DNA of 38,648 nucleotides, taken from positions 1 to 38,648 of the forward strand of contig NZ_JACIAY010000019.1 of the NCBI RefSeq assembly GCF_014194975.1. Direction: 5' to 3'. The stretch comes from Sphingomonas sp. BK580. Its GTDB lineage: Bacteria > Pseudomonadota > Alphaproteobacteria > Sphingomonadales > Sphingomonadaceae. Shown piece by piece: positions 16,222-25,171 of this stretch (positions within the stretch are counted from its first letter, which is position 1; each line of letters opens with the position of its first letter). The notes under the pieces are model-generated. The model was given only the letters and a program-made list of their open reading frames with translations. It ran no database searches and was not told the DNA's origin. The position numbers were made by a program, and so were the translations under genes.

Positions 16222-17484
16222 TCAGGCCCCCACCGCGCGCGCCACCGGCGTCGCGTCATCACGGTTGGCGGCGAGCAGCGCGGCGCGCATCCCCTCCCAC
16301 GATACACCGAACCAATAAGCGCCGCGCTCGCTGCCCAGGATCGGGTCGCCCGCGGCGTCGGTGTTGACCTCGGTCAGCGGCAGGCGCGCCTGCGTCGGAA
16401 TGTCGAAGAAGGCGCGTACCGGCGGCGCGGTCGGATCGTCGGCGCCGGCGCCGAGCACCAGTGCGAGTCGGTTCGAGCGCAGCCGCACCAGCGCGCCGGG
16501 CGGGTGGATGCCGATATGGTCGATGAACGCGGCGAGCAGCTCCGGGTCGAAATGGCCGTGCCACGACTGCATCCGCGCCAGCGCCTCGCCCGGCGCCCAC
16601 GGGCGCTTGTACGGGCGCTGCGAGGTGACCGCGTCATAGACGTCGCACACCGCGCTCATCCGCGCCGCGAGGCTGAGCCGGTCGCCGGTGAGGCCGAACG
16701 GATAGCCGCGCCCGTCGACTCGCTCGTGGTGGTGCAGGCAGACATCGCGCACCACATCGGGCACGTCGCCGCCGAGCAGCAGCGCGTGGCCCTTTTCGGG
16801 ATGGTGACGCACCACGGCCAGCTCGGCGGGGTCGAGGCGGCCGCTCTTCTCGAGCACCGCGCTCGGCACCGCCATCTTGCCGATGTCGTGGAGCAGCCCG
16901 GCGAGCCCGAGGTCGCTCGCCTCGTCCTGGGGCAGGCCGAGATGGCGCGCGAAGCCGATCAGCAGCGCGCCCACCGCGACCGAGTGGAGCCAGGTATATT
17001 CGTCCTTGCTGCGCAGCCGCGTGACGGTGAGCAGCGCGCGCTGGTCGCGCGCGACCGACTCGGTGATCGAATCGACCAGGGGGGCGAGCGCGCCGTGATC
17101 GATCGCGTGCCCCATGCGCGCGTCGGCGAACATGCGCAGCATCGCCGCGCGCGACTGTTCCACCACCTCGCGGGCGCGGTCGAGCTCGCTCACCGCGCGG
17201 CGGCGGGCGCGGGGCGGCGCGTTCGGGGTCGCCGTCACGGCCGGCGCGGCGATCTCGAGCGCTGCCGCGACGGAGAGCCGCTCCGACGCGGGCGCGAGCG
17301 GGCCGACGCCCTTGTCGGTGTCGATCACGATCTCGCCGATGCCGGCCTCGACCAGCTTGGCGACGTCGCGCGCGCTGGCGAGCACGAGGTGCTTGCGCCA
17401 GAACGGGCTCGCCATCCAGCCGCCCTCGACCGCGTGGACGTACATCCCGGGTCGCGCCGCGCTCGTCTTGATCGTCACCAGCAC
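16222..17484 (-). CDS. HD-GYP domain c-di-GMP phosphodiesterase with DUF3391-type N-terminus
   Basis: A 420-residue protein. Residues 1-60 match the small DUF3391 module (RPGMYVHAVEGGW, IVIDTDKG). The HD-GYP domain follows with LLHDIGK (197-203; metal ligands His199-Asp200) and HHHERVDGRGYP (251-262) including the GYP motif that marks c-di-GMP-specific enzymes. So it should hydrolyse c-di-GMP to GMP. A C-terminal extension of about 100 residues follows. The start is GTG at 17484 (another GTG two codons later). It is the first gene of a two-gene operon with the diguanylate cyclase, and lies near EPS genes, whose output is commonly c-di-GMP controlled. Confidence 0.92.
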   Translation of the reverse strand: MLVTIKTSAARPGMYVHAVEGGWMASPFWRKHLVLASARDVAKLVEAGIGEIVIDTDKGVGPLAPASERLSVAAALEIAAPAVTATPNAPPRARRRAVSELDRAREVVEQSRAAMLRMFADARMGHAIDHGALAPLVDSITESVARDQRALLTVTRLRSKDEYTWLHSVAVGALLIGFARHLGLPQDEASDLGLAGLLHDIGKMAVPSAVLEKSGRLDPAELAVVRHHPEKGHALLLGGDVPDVVRDVCLHHHERVDGRGYPFGLTGDRLSLAARMSAVCDVYDAVTSQRPYKRPWAPGEALARMQSWHGHFDPELLAAFIDHIGIHPPGALVRLRSNRLALVLGAGADDPTAPPVRAFFDIPTQARLPLTEVNTDAAGDPILGSERGAYWFGVSWEGMRAALLAANRDDATPVARAVGA

Positions 17485-17570
17485 CGCCCGACCAGCCCCC
17501 CTGTTCCCGGCGAATCCTCGACCGGGGGATATGACGGCGCGGCGTTAATTTGGGTTTAGCGGGGCGCGTT

Positions 17571-17708
17571 GATCCTCCCCTCGCAAGGGGGAGGGCGATC
17601 ACCGCGTGCCAGCGCGGTCGTGGAGCGAGATTTCGTCGCCGCGCGACGCTCGCGGAAGCGCCGCTCCACCACCGTCCAACGGTTCCCTCCCCGCCGAGCG
17701 GGGAGGAT
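17571..17708. repeat. Inverted-repeat intergenic element, copy 2
   Basis: A 138 bp element beginning GATCCTCCCC (17571) and ending GGGGAGGAT (17708), with a CGCTCCACCACCG core shared with copy 1 and copy 3. It occupies most of the 232 bp between the HD-GYP start and the thioesterase stop. Confidence 0.75.
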
Positions 17709-17716
17709 GAGAGGCC

Positions 17717-18109
17717 TCACCCCACGAACGGTGCCGCGATCTCCGGCCGGATGCGGAGCAGCCGCCCGGTCGCGCGGTCGAGCAGCGCCCAGGTGGTCAC
17801 GCCCTCGACGCGGACTCGCCCCTCGCTGCCCAGGAAGCGGAAGTGGCGGTCGAAGCGTGCGCCGCGCGGTGCGCCCGGCACCCAGGTCTCGCCCGTGACG
17901 GTCTCGCCCGCGACGACGTTGCCGCGATAGTCGATCTCGTGGCGGGTGACGACCCACACGTGCGCCGCCTGCTGGTCAGCCGGCGCCACCGCCGCCCAGT
18001 GCGCCACCGCCAGGTCCTGGATCCAGCGCACCCACACCGCATTGTTGACGTGGCCGAGCTCGTCGATGTCCTCGGGCCGGGCGGTGACCTCACGGCGGAA
18101 CGGCGTCAT
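17717..18109 (-). CDS. Hotdog-fold acyl-CoA thioesterase (4HBT/YbgC-like)
   Basis: A 130-residue single hotdog domain. The signature PEDIDELGHVNNAVWVRW holds the catalytic Asp16 and the HVNN turn (20-23) of the 4-hydroxybenzoyl-CoA thioesterase group. RHEIDYRGNVVAGETV and the late VTTWALLDRATGR strand complete the fold. It should hydrolyse an acyl-CoA to acid plus CoA; chain preference is unknown. The ATG at 18109 overlaps the DedA stop (ATGA), so the longer upstream reading frame is not used. It is the last gene of the peptidase-DedA-thioesterase run. Confidence 0.88.
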   Translation of the reverse strand: MTPFRREVTARPEDIDELGHVNNAVWVRWIQDLAVAHWAAVAPADQQAAHVWVVTRHEIDYRGNVVAGETVTGETWVPGAPRGARFDRHFRFLGSEGRVRVEGVTTWALLDRATGRLLRIRPEIAAPFVG

Positions 18110-18669
18110 GACCGGCGACTCCTGATGCGGTGGATCAGCGCGATCGCGATCCCCGCCGCCACCACGCTCCCCGCGAGCCACCATAAACGCGAGTCATGCC
18201 GCAGCCGCCCCATCGCCGCCTCGAACGTGTCGCCGAAGGCATAGCCGATCGTGGTGAAGGTGATCGCCCACAGGATCGCCGACACCGCGTTGACCGCGGC
18301 GTACAGGCGCGGGCGGATCCCGGCTGTGCCGATCGCGATCGGGCTGATCGTGCGCAGCCCGTAGAGGAAGCGGAATACGAAGATGAAGCCGATCGGGTGC
18401 CGCTCCAGTGCCGCCATCGCCTTGGCGAAGGCGGGACGCGCGCGCGCGGCGGCGACCCAGCGGTGGTCGCGGAAGCGACGACCGGCGTAGAAATAGGCCT
18501 GGTCGGCGGTGAACGAGCCCGCCGCCGCAGCGGCCATCGCGCCCGCGAGCGGGAACATGTCCTGATGCGCCAGCAGCCCGCCCGCGATCACCGCGGCCTC
18601 GCCCTCCAGCGCGGCGCCGGCGAACACCGCCGCCAGCCCGTATTGCTCGACGATCGCCTCGATCGTCAC
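18106..18669 (-). CDS. DedA family inner-membrane protein
   Basis: A 187-residue membrane protein from the GTG at 18669. The DedA/SNARE-associated pattern is present: an N-terminal half-helix region with ALEGEAAVIAGGLLA (E after the first helix), then ADQAYFYAGRRFRD, then FRFLYGLRTISPIAIGTAGI (the conserved F/R...G..R motif), then membrane helices near the end. DedA proteins are proposed undecaprenyl-phosphate or phospholipid flippases that recycle carrier lipid, which would suit an EPS-producing cell. It starts 22 bp after the peptidase stop and overlaps the thioesterase start. An ATG 20 codons upstream would lie inside the peptidase gene and is less likely. Confidence 0.87.
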   Translation of the reverse strand: MTIEAIVEQYGLAAVFAGAALEGEAAVIAGGLLAHQDMFPLAGAMAAAAAGSFTADQAYFYAGRRFRDHRWVAAARARPAFAKAMAALERHPIGFIFVFRFLYGLRTISPIAIGTAGIRPRLYAAVNAVSAILWAITFTTIGYAFGDTFEAAMGRLRHDSRLWWLAGSVVAAGIAIALIHRIRSRRS

Positions 18670-18691
18670 GAGCCGCGGTGCCGATCGCGCC

Positions 18692-20749
18692 TCATGCCTC
18701 GACCCCCAGCTGCCACAGCACGAAGGCATGTTCCTCGGCCGCCTCGCGCAGGCTCTCGAACCGCCCCGACTTGCCGCCGTGGCCCGCGCCCATGTTGGTC
18801 TTGAGCAGCAGCAGGTTGTCGTCGGTCTTCGTCGCGCGCAGCTTCGCCGCCCACTTGGCCGGCTCCCAGTAGGTCACGCGCGGGTCGTTGAGCCCGCCCG
18901 AGATGAACAGCGGCGGATAGGCCTGGGCGCGCACGTTGTCGTACGGGCTGTAGCCGCGGATCAGGTGGAAGGCGGCCTCGTCCTCGATCGGATTGCCCCA
19001 CTCGGGCCACTCGCCCGGCGTGAGCGGCAGCGTCTCGTCGAGCATCGTGTTGAGCACGTCGACGAAGGGCACGTCGGCGATCACCGCGCCCCACAGCTCG
19101 GGGTCAGAGTTGACCACCGCGCCCATCAGCTCGCCGCCGGCCGAGCGCCCCGCGATCGCGATCCGGCCAGCGCTGGTCCACCCGCCCGCGATCAGCCCCC
19201 GCGCGACGTCGACGAAGTCGGTGAAGGTGTTGGCGCGCTTCTCGAGCTTGCCGTCGTGATACCATTGCTGGCCGAGATCGTCGCCGCCGCGGATATGCGC
19301 GATCGCGTAGGCGAAGCCGCGGTCGAGCAGTGACAGCCGCCCGGTCGAGAAGCCCGGCGGGATGGCGTGGCCGTAGGCGCCGTAGGCGTAGAGGAACAGC
19401 GGCCGCGAGCCGTCGCGCGGGAAGTCGCGCGGGTAGACGATCGAGACCGGCACCTCGGTGCCGTCGCGCGCGGCGATCGTGAGCCGCTCGGTGGCGTAGC
19501 GTTCGCCGTCGTAGCCCGAGGGGATCTCCTGCACCTTGAGCACGGTGAGTGCGCCCGACGCGACGTCATAGTCGTAGACCGTGCCAGGCGTGACCATCGA
19601 CTCGTAGCCGAGCCGCAGCACCTGCGTGTCATACTCCGGATTGTCGCCGATCCCGGCGGTGTAGCTCGCCTCGGGGAAGGCGATGCGGCGCGGCGCGGCG
19701 GCGGGATCGTAGGAATGGATCTCGATCTGGTCGAGCCCGTCCTCGCGCCCCTCAACGACGAGATAGTCGCGGAAACAGTCCACCCCGGTCATGTAGAAGT
19801 GCGGGCTCGGCGCGATCCGCTCGGTCCACTCGCCGGGCGCGGTGATCGGCGCGGTGACGAGGCGCCACATCGGGTCGGTGTCGTTGGTGTGGATGAAGAG
19901 CGTGTCGCCGTGCGAGTCGACGTCATATTCGCGCCCTTCCTGCCGCGGCGCGACCAGGATCGGCGCGGCGAACGGATCGGCCGCGGGGAGCAGCCGCACC
20001 TCGCTGGTGACATGGTCGCCCGTCGAGATCACGATCCAGCGGCGGTCGCTCGTCTCCCCCACCGCGACGCGATAGCCCTCGTCGTCCTCGTGGAAGAGCT
20101 CGACGTCCTCGCTCGGGTCGGTGCCGAGCCGGTGGAAGCGGGCGTTGTCGGTGCGCCACTCCTTGTTGGCGAGCCCGTAGAGGAAGCCGCTGTCGTCGGC
20201 GCTCCACACGATGTCGGAGAGCATGCCGGGGATCGTGTCCGCCAGCAGCGCGCCGCTGGCCAGATCCTTGACGTGGATCGTGAACCGCTCCGAGCCATTG
20301 TCGTCGATCGCGTAGGCGAGCTTCGTCGCGTCGTTCGAGATGGCGAAGGCGCCGAGACGGAAATATTCCTTGCCCTCGGCCAGCGCCGGCTCGTCGAGCA
20401 GCAGCTCGTCCGCGCCGCCGGCGATGGGGCGGCGCCACCATTTGCGATACTGGCCGCCGGTCTCGAACGCGGTCCAATAGAGATAGTCGCCGTCCTTCTG
20501 GGGGACGCTCGACTCGTCCTCCTTGATGCGCGCCTTCATTTCCTCGTAGAGCCGGTCGACCAGCGCCTGGTGCGGCGCCATCTGCGCCTCGAAATAGGCG
20601 TTCTCGGCCGCGAGATAGGCGAGTACCTCGGGGTCGGTCACGTCGGGGTAGCCCGCGTCCTTGAGCCAGGCATAGGGGTCCTCGACGGTGACGCCGTGGC
20701 GCGTGAAGGAATGCGCGCGCGTCGCGGCGACCGGGGGAGTGAGCGTCAT
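18692..20749 (-). CDS. ptrB: S9 family prolyl oligopeptidase, oligopeptidase B-like
   Basis: A 685-residue serine peptidase. A seven-bladed propeller domain (about 70-400) with repeated YA-DD-SERF/LYGLANKEW-type segments filters peptides. The C-terminal alpha/beta hydrolase carries the triad Ser536 in GRSAGG, Asp622 in GGLNDPRV and His657 in GAGHGG. YAYGAYGHAIPPGF and HIRGGDDLGQQWYHDGK are hallmark oligopeptidase B/S9A segments. It cleaves short peptides after basic residues (family knowledge). No signal peptide is seen, so it is cytoplasmic or periplasm-exported by unknown means. It is first in a leftward run with DedA and thioesterase genes. Confidence 0.93.
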   Translation of the reverse strand: MTLTPPVAATRAHSFTRHGVTVEDPYAWLKDAGYPDVTDPEVLAYLAAENAYFEAQMAPHQALVDRLYEEMKARIKEDESSVPQKDGDYLYWTAFETGGQYRKWWRRPIAGGADELLLDEPALAEGKEYFRLGAFAISNDATKLAYAIDDNGSERFTIHVKDLASGALLADTIPGMLSDIVWSADDSGFLYGLANKEWRTDNARFHRLGTDPSEDVELFHEDDEGYRVAVGETSDRRWIVISTGDHVTSEVRLLPAADPFAAPILVAPRQEGREYDVDSHGDTLFIHTNDTDPMWRLVTAPITAPGEWTERIAPSPHFYMTGVDCFRDYLVVEGREDGLDQIEIHSYDPAAAPRRIAFPEASYTAGIGDNPEYDTQVLRLGYESMVTPGTVYDYDVASGALTVLKVQEIPSGYDGERYATERLTIAARDGTEVPVSIVYPRDFPRDGSRPLFLYAYGAYGHAIPPGFSTGRLSLLDRGFAYAIAHIRGGDDLGQQWYHDGKLEKRANTFTDFVDVARGLIAGGWTSAGRIAIAGRSAGGELMGAVVNSDPELWGAVIADVPFVDVLNTMLDETLPLTPGEWPEWGNPIEDEAAFHLIRGYSPYDNVRAQAYPPLFISGGLNDPRVTYWEPAKWAAKLRATKTDDNLLLLKTNMGAGHGGKSGRFESLREAAEEHAFVLWQLGVEA

Positions 20750-20832
20750 CCCGCGCTACCTAGGGTGTGCGCAGGGGAGCGGCAACCGCGCGTCGCGGTT
20801 CACCGCCCTCCCGGCCCTGCCACGGATCACGC

Positions 20833-22473
20833 TCAGCTATCGAACCCGAAGCGCTCCACCCAGGGTTGCAGGATCGGCAGCACCGGCGCGAGCTGGTCGG
20901 CGTAGCGGCGCCACTGGCCGCGCCCGTCGAACAGCCCGCGGCGCACCTGGGTGGCGCTCGCCGTACGTACGCCGCGGCGCTGCGCGGTGCGATCGAAGCG
21001 TTCGAAGTCGTCGGTCCAGGGCAGGCCGATGAAGTCCGCCATGGCGCGAACCGTCGGTGCGAAATCGGTCACCAGCCGGTCGTAGCGCACGTCGTGGAAG
21101 GCGAGCGGCAGTGTGGCGCGCGCGCGCTCGGTCAGCGTCATCAGCGCGTCATAGTGGCGCGCGGCCTCCTCCAGGTCGCTGAAGGCCCAGGCTGCCGGGC
21201 TGGGGGTGAAGTTGATGCGGTAACAGCTCAGCACCACGTCGCGCGGGTCGCGCCGCATCACCAGCACGCGCGCCGCCGGGAACAGCGCGGCGATGATCGG
21301 CAGCCGTGTGCCGTTGAGCGGGTTCATGTCGACGAACGTGCCCGTCGTCGCCGCGCCCATCGCCGCGACACGCTGCCAGTAATCGGCGCGCAGCCGGTCG
21401 CGCAGCGCCGGATCGAGCGCGGCGAGATCGGGCATGGCGCCGTCGTTGCCGATCAGCGCGTCATCGGCGGCGGCCAGCGTGTCGCGCTCCTCCAGCGCGG
21501 TCACGCCCGGCGCGCTCGCCAGCACGTTCTCGACCAGCGTGGTGCCCGAGCGCGGGTAGCCGAGCAGGAAGACATGCGTCGCGGCGGCGCCGGGCACGTC
21601 GCCCCCGGGCGCCGGCGCGCGCGGCGCGCCGAGCTGCGCCGCGATCCGCTCGACGAAGGCGCGATGCGATGGCCGCCCCGGCCCAGGCGCGAGCGCATCG
21701 CGATAGACGTCGCGGAAGCTTCCCTGAGCGGCGCGGTAGCAGTCGAACGCCGCCGCGACGCGGTCCTGGCGGTCGAGCGCGTCGCCCAGCAGGGTCAGCG
21801 TGCGCGTCCGGTCGTCGCCGCGGACGCGGTCGAGCAGCGGGCGCAGCAGCGCCTCCGCCGCCGCGCCGTCGCGCGCCTCGAGCGCGACCGTGGCGAGCGC
21901 GGCGCGCGCGGCGGGCTCGTGCGGCTCGAGCGCGAGCGCCCGCGCGGCGTGGTCGCGCGCCTGGTCGCCGCGGCCGCGTCGCGCCGCCGCGTCGGCGAGA
22001 CGGCCGTGCGCGGGCGCCAGCGCCGGGTCGAGCGCCAGCGCCCGGCGGTAGCTCTCGCCCGCCTCCTGCTCGCGCTTGAGCGCCTCCAGCGTGTAGCCGC
22101 GCTCGAGCCAGGCGGCGGCGTGGCGCGGCGCGGCGGCGACGACGCGGTCGAGCACCGCCAGCGCGTCGTCGTGGCGGCCTTCCTTGCGGAGCACCGCACC
22201 GATCGAGCCCGCGATCAGCACGTCGCCGGGGGCGAGCGCGAGAGCCTGGCGCAGCAGCGCGTGCGCGCCGCGGTAATCGCCGGCCTCCTCGCGCCGCCAC
22301 GCCGCGAGGTTGAGCATCGTCGCGTCGCTCGCACCGGCGCTGAGCGCGGCCTCGGCCAGCGCCGCGGCGCCCGGCACGTCGCCCGCGGCGAGCGCGCGCT
22401 CGATCGCGGTGCGCGCCGCCGACGCGTCGCCGCGACCGGTTCTGGTGCGTCGCCGCACGACTCGGTTTGACAT
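20833..22473 (-). CDS. TPR-repeat sulfotransferase family protein
   Basis: About 546 residues from the ATG at 22473; another ATG at 22512 lacks a ribosome site. Residues about 10-245 form TPR-like helical repeats (for example AVLRKEGRHDDALAVLDRVV, RGYTLEALKREQEAGESYRR). A sulfotransferase domain follows, with the PAPS 5'-phosphosulfate loop YPRSGTTLVENVL (306-318) and the 3'-phosphate helix around RRDPRDVVLSCYRINF. It should transfer sulfate to a protein or sugar target held by the TPR part. It lies beside a second sulfotransferase-like gene and a TPR hydroxylase gene. The target is unknown. Confidence 0.87.
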   Translation of the reverse strand: MSNRVVRRRTRTGRGDASAARTAIERALAAGDVPGAAALAEAALSAGASDATMLNLAAWRREEAGDYRGAHALLRQALALAPGDVLIAGSIGAVLRKEGRHDDALAVLDRVVAAAPRHAAAWLERGYTLEALKREQEAGESYRRALALDPALAPAHGRLADAAARRGRGDQARDHAARALALEPHEPAARAALATVALEARDGAAAEALLRPLLDRVRGDDRTRTLTLLGDALDRQDRVAAAFDCYRAAQGSFRDVYRDALAPGPGRPSHRAFVERIAAQLGAPRAPAPGGDVPGAAATHVFLLGYPRSGTTLVENVLASAPGVTALEERDTLAAADDALIGNDGAMPDLAALDPALRDRLRADYWQRVAAMGAATTGTFVDMNPLNGTRLPIIAALFPAARVLVMRRDPRDVVLSCYRINFTPSPAAWAFSDLEEAARHYDALMTLTERARATLPLAFHDVRYDRLVTDFAPTVRAMADFIGLPWTDDFERFDRTAQRRGVRTASATQVRRGLFDGRGQWRRYADQLAPVLPILQPWVERFGFDS

Positions 22474-22529
22474 GGCTCGGCGCTCCGTCTTAGCCTCGTG
22501 GCTCAGCCGCATACGACAGGGCCAGGATC

Positions 22530-22784
22530 ATGCACAGTATCGCCGCGCTCGCCCTCCTGCTCGCCGCCGCCGCGCCGGCCGACCAGGCCAAGAGCAGGGA
22601 CGCGGGGGAGAAAGCGGCGGATCCGGCGGACAAGGTGATCTGCAAACGCTTCACCAAGACGGGCTCGCTCGTCGACAGCACGCGCGTGTGCAAGACCAAG
22701 GCGGACTGGCAGCGCGATCGCGACAATCTGCGCACCTCGACGAATTCGACGGCCTGTCAGCCCGGCGCCACCGTCGGGTGCTGA
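22530..22784 (+). CDS. Small secreted protein of unknown function
   Basis: An 84-residue protein. A short hydrophobic leader (MHSIAALALLLAAAAPADQA) suggests secretion. The mature part has VICKRFTKTGSLVDSTRVCKT, then TKADWQRDRD, then two more cysteines near the C-terminus. The paired CK...VCKT pattern recurs in small exported proteins of sphingomonads, function unknown. A purine-rich stretch (AGGGCCAGG) precedes the ATG. It diverges from the TPR-sulfotransferase gene, whose start is 56 bp away, and converges on the gene at 22789 with only 4 bp between stops. Four cysteines could form two disulfides. Confidence 0.7.
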   Translation: MHSIAALALLLAAAAPADQAKSRDAGEKAADPADKVICKRFTKTGSLVDSTRVCKTKADWQRDRDNLRTSTNSTACQPGATVGC

Positions 22785-22788
22785 CCGT

Positions 22789-23814
22789 TCAGCCGAGCAG
22801 CGGCGCCGGCGCGGCCAGCGCGATCCCGAAGGTTTCGGCGACCTCACCGGCCCAGCGCACCACCACCTCGATCTCGCGCGCGTGGAGCGCCGCGGCGTCG
22901 CGATGCTCGGCGGCGCGGGCGGCGGCGTCGAAGGCGTTGCCGAACTTGGAGTGACGCGTGAACGCCGGCCCCGCGACGATCGCGTCGAGCGCGGCGTCGT
23001 CGAACCGTAGCCGGTAGAGCGTCGCGAGCGCCGCCAGCGCCTCGCGCGGGCGCGCCATCAGCGTCGCGCTATCGAGCGTGCGCACGCGCGACGGCCCGAA
23101 ACGCTCGACCAGCTCGGTGAACAGACGCTGCTGGCCGAGCCAGCCGAGCGCGGCGACCTGCAGGTCGGTCAGCGCGAGCAGCTCGCGCGGCGCATAGCCG
23201 AAGCGCGCCAGCCCGTCGTCGAGCATGCCGGTGAGCAAGGTGCGTACCCACAGCCGCCCCTCCAGCTCCTTCTTCGCCACCGAACCGAGGAAGGTGGCCA
23301 GCGGCGCGTAGAGTAGCAGCGCGGCGCTCTCGGCCCGCAGCGTCAACACCGCGGGCGCGAAGCCGTTGGCGATGGTGGAGGGCTTGACCACCACCGCCTC
23401 GCCCGGCGCGAAAGGGCGCGCCAGCAGCGTGAGCGTGTCGTCGAGCACGGTCGCCAGATCGGGGCCGGGATCGCCGCGGCGGCGCCAGCCGATCAGGTCG
23501 TTGAGCACCGCTGGTTCCTTGAGCCCCATCGCGGCGCCGGGCCGGTCGAGCGCGCGCGCGAGCAGCGTCGAGCAGCAGAAGGCGGAGTGGAAGATCCAGT
23601 GCAGCGGCGCCGGCGCCGGCGCGGCCGCGCGCGCCTCGGCACGGCGGACCACCAGCGGCGCCGCGCTGTCCTCGGGCAGATACTCGTCGGTGAGGAAGGT
23701 AGCGGCGCGGTGCGTCTCGCGCGGCACGCGCCGGAGATGGAAGGCGTCGTGCCCCGGATCGTAGCGGTGCGCCAGCCAGGTCGCGTCGAGCAGGGGGAGA
23801 GGGGCCGCCGCCAT
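22789..23814 (-). CDS. Sulfotransferase-like P-loop protein
   Basis: A 341-residue protein from the ATG at 23814; an in-frame ATG at 23871 would leave 7 bp to the divergent gene and is less likely. FHSAFCCSTLLARALD (75-90) resembles the PAPS-binding loop of sulfotransferases in a degenerate form, and LKEPAVLNDL follows as in that superfamily. VVKPSTIANGF and the long helical C-terminal part have no motif I can name. It is predicted soluble. It may be a sulfotransferase or a related nucleotide-binding protein acting with the neighbouring TPR-sulfotransferase and hydroxylase. The superfamily is fairly likely; the activity is uncertain. Confidence 0.65.
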   Translation of the reverse strand: MAAAPLPLLDATWLAHRYDPGHDAFHLRRVPRETHRAATFLTDEYLPEDSAAPLVVRRAEARAAAPAPAPLHWIFHSAFCCSTLLARALDRPGAAMGLKEPAVLNDLIGWRRRGDPGPDLATVLDDTLTLLARPFAPGEAVVVKPSTIANGFAPAVLTLRAESAALLLYAPLATFLGSVAKKELEGRLWVRTLLTGMLDDGLARFGYAPRELLALTDLQVAALGWLGQQRLFTELVERFGPSRVRTLDSATLMARPREALAALATLYRLRFDDAALDAIVAGPAFTRHSKFGNAFDAAARAAEHRDAAALHAREIEVVVRWAGEVAETFGIALAAPAPLLG

Positions 23815-23878
23815 CGCCGTGCTGTGCGCCGGCACGCGCGCGATTGTCCAGTCGCCGCGATCGGTTATCATCCATGTT

Positions 23879-25171
23879 ATGAACCAGGGCCGATCCCAGC
23901 AACAGCTCGCCGCCGCGCTCGCCGCGCGCGACGCCGGCCGCCGCGACGAGGCGGTGCGGCTGTTCCATGCCGCGGTCGCCGACGGCGCGGAGCATCCGCT
24001 GGCGCTCAACGCGCTCGGCGTCGACTCGCTCGCACGCGGCGCCTTCGCGACGGCGGCGGACTGGTTCACGCGCGCGATCGCCGCCGATCCGGCCGCGCCC
24101 GAACTGTGGATGAACCTGGCGCGCGCGCATCGCTCGCGCGACGACGCCGCGGCCGAGCGCGCCGCGCTGGAGGGCGCGCTCGCGATCGACCAACGCCACT
24201 TCATGGCGCTGGTCCGGCTCGCCGAGTGGCACGAGCGCGCGGGCGAGCGAGACGAGGCGGCGGAGCGCTGGGGCAACGTGCTGACGATGGCGGCACTGCT
24301 CGATGAGCGCTCGCCGGCGATCGAGACCATGCTCGAACACGCCCGCGACTATGTCGCGAGACAGCGCGCCGGCTTCGCGGCCACGGTCGACGCGGCCTTG
24401 GCGCCGGCCCGCGCCGCGCTCGCACCGGCCGCGCGACGCCGCATCGACGCCTGCGTCGACCATGCGCTGGGCCGGCGCCAGATCTACGCCAACCATTGCG
24501 CCGGGCTGCACGTCCCTTTCCTGCCCGCCGACGAGTTCTTCGCGCGCGAGCTGTTCCCGTGGTTCGACCGGCTCGAGGCCGAGACCGCGACGATCCGCGA
24601 CGAGCTGCTGCGCGTGCTGGCCGAGGATGCCGACGCGCTGCGCCCGTACGTCGCGATGAAGCCGGGGACGCCGCGGAACAAATGGTCCGCGCTCGACGGT
24701 TCGCTCGCGTGGGGCGCGCTCCATCTGTGGCGCGACGGCAAGCGCGACGATTCGGTCTGCGCGCGCGTGCCGCGCACCGCCGCCGCGGTGGAGGCGCTGC
24801 CGCTCTCCGACCTGCCGGGGCGGACGCCCACGGTGTTCTTCTCGATCCTCGCGCCGGGCGCGCATCTGCCCGCGCACACGGGGGTGAGCAACGCGCGCGC
24901 GATCGTCCACCTGCCGCTGGTGGTGCCGCCCGACTGCGGCTTCCGCGTCGGCGGCGAGACGCGGCGTTGGGAGGAGGGGCGCGCCTGGGCGTTCGACGAC
25001 ACGATCGAGCACGAGGCGTGGAACCGCTCCGACCGGCCGCGCGCGATCCTGATCCTCGACGCCTGGAACCCGCATCTCACGGCCGAGGAGCGCGCGCTGC
25101 TGCGCCAGTTCTTCGCCGTCACGGCTGGCGCGCCCGAGCGCGAGATGGCGCGGCTGCGCGTCGGCGATTGA
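23879..25171 (+). CDS. TPR-containing aspartyl/asparaginyl beta-hydroxylase family protein
   Basis: A 430-residue protein. The N-terminal 130 residues are TPR-like helices (LNALGVDSLARGAFATAADW, WMNLARAHRSRDDAAAERAA). The C-terminal half is a cupin-like 2-oxoglutarate/Fe(II) dioxygenase of the Asp/Asn hydroxylase type. LPAHTGVSNARAIVHLPL contains His333, His344 and Arg340, and FDDTIEHEAWN contains His378; His333 and His378 are the probable iron ligands, Arg the 2-oxoglutarate contact. It would hydroxylate Asp/Asn in a peptide or act on a small molecule. It is divergently placed from the sulfotransferase-like gene. Two genes nearby also combine TPRs with a modifying domain or share its neighbourhood. 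Confidence 0.85.
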   Translation: MNQGRSQQQLAAALAARDAGRRDEAVRLFHAAVADGAEHPLALNALGVDSLARGAFATAADWFTRAIAADPAAPELWMNLARAHRSRDDAAAERAALEGALAIDQRHFMALVRLAEWHERAGERDEAAERWGNVLTMAALLDERSPAIETMLEHARDYVARQRAGFAATVDAALAPARAALAPAARRRIDACVDHALGRRQIYANHCAGLHVPFLPADEFFARELFPWFDRLEAETATIRDELLRVLAEDADALRPYVAMKPGTPRNKWSALDGSLAWGALHLWRDGKRDDSVCARVPRTAAAVEALPLSDLPGRTPTVFFSILAPGAHLPAHTGVSNARAIVHLPLVVPPDCGFRVGGETRRWEEGRAWAFDDTIEHEAWNRSDRPRAILILDAWNPHLTAEERALLRQFFAVTAGAPEREMARLRVGD

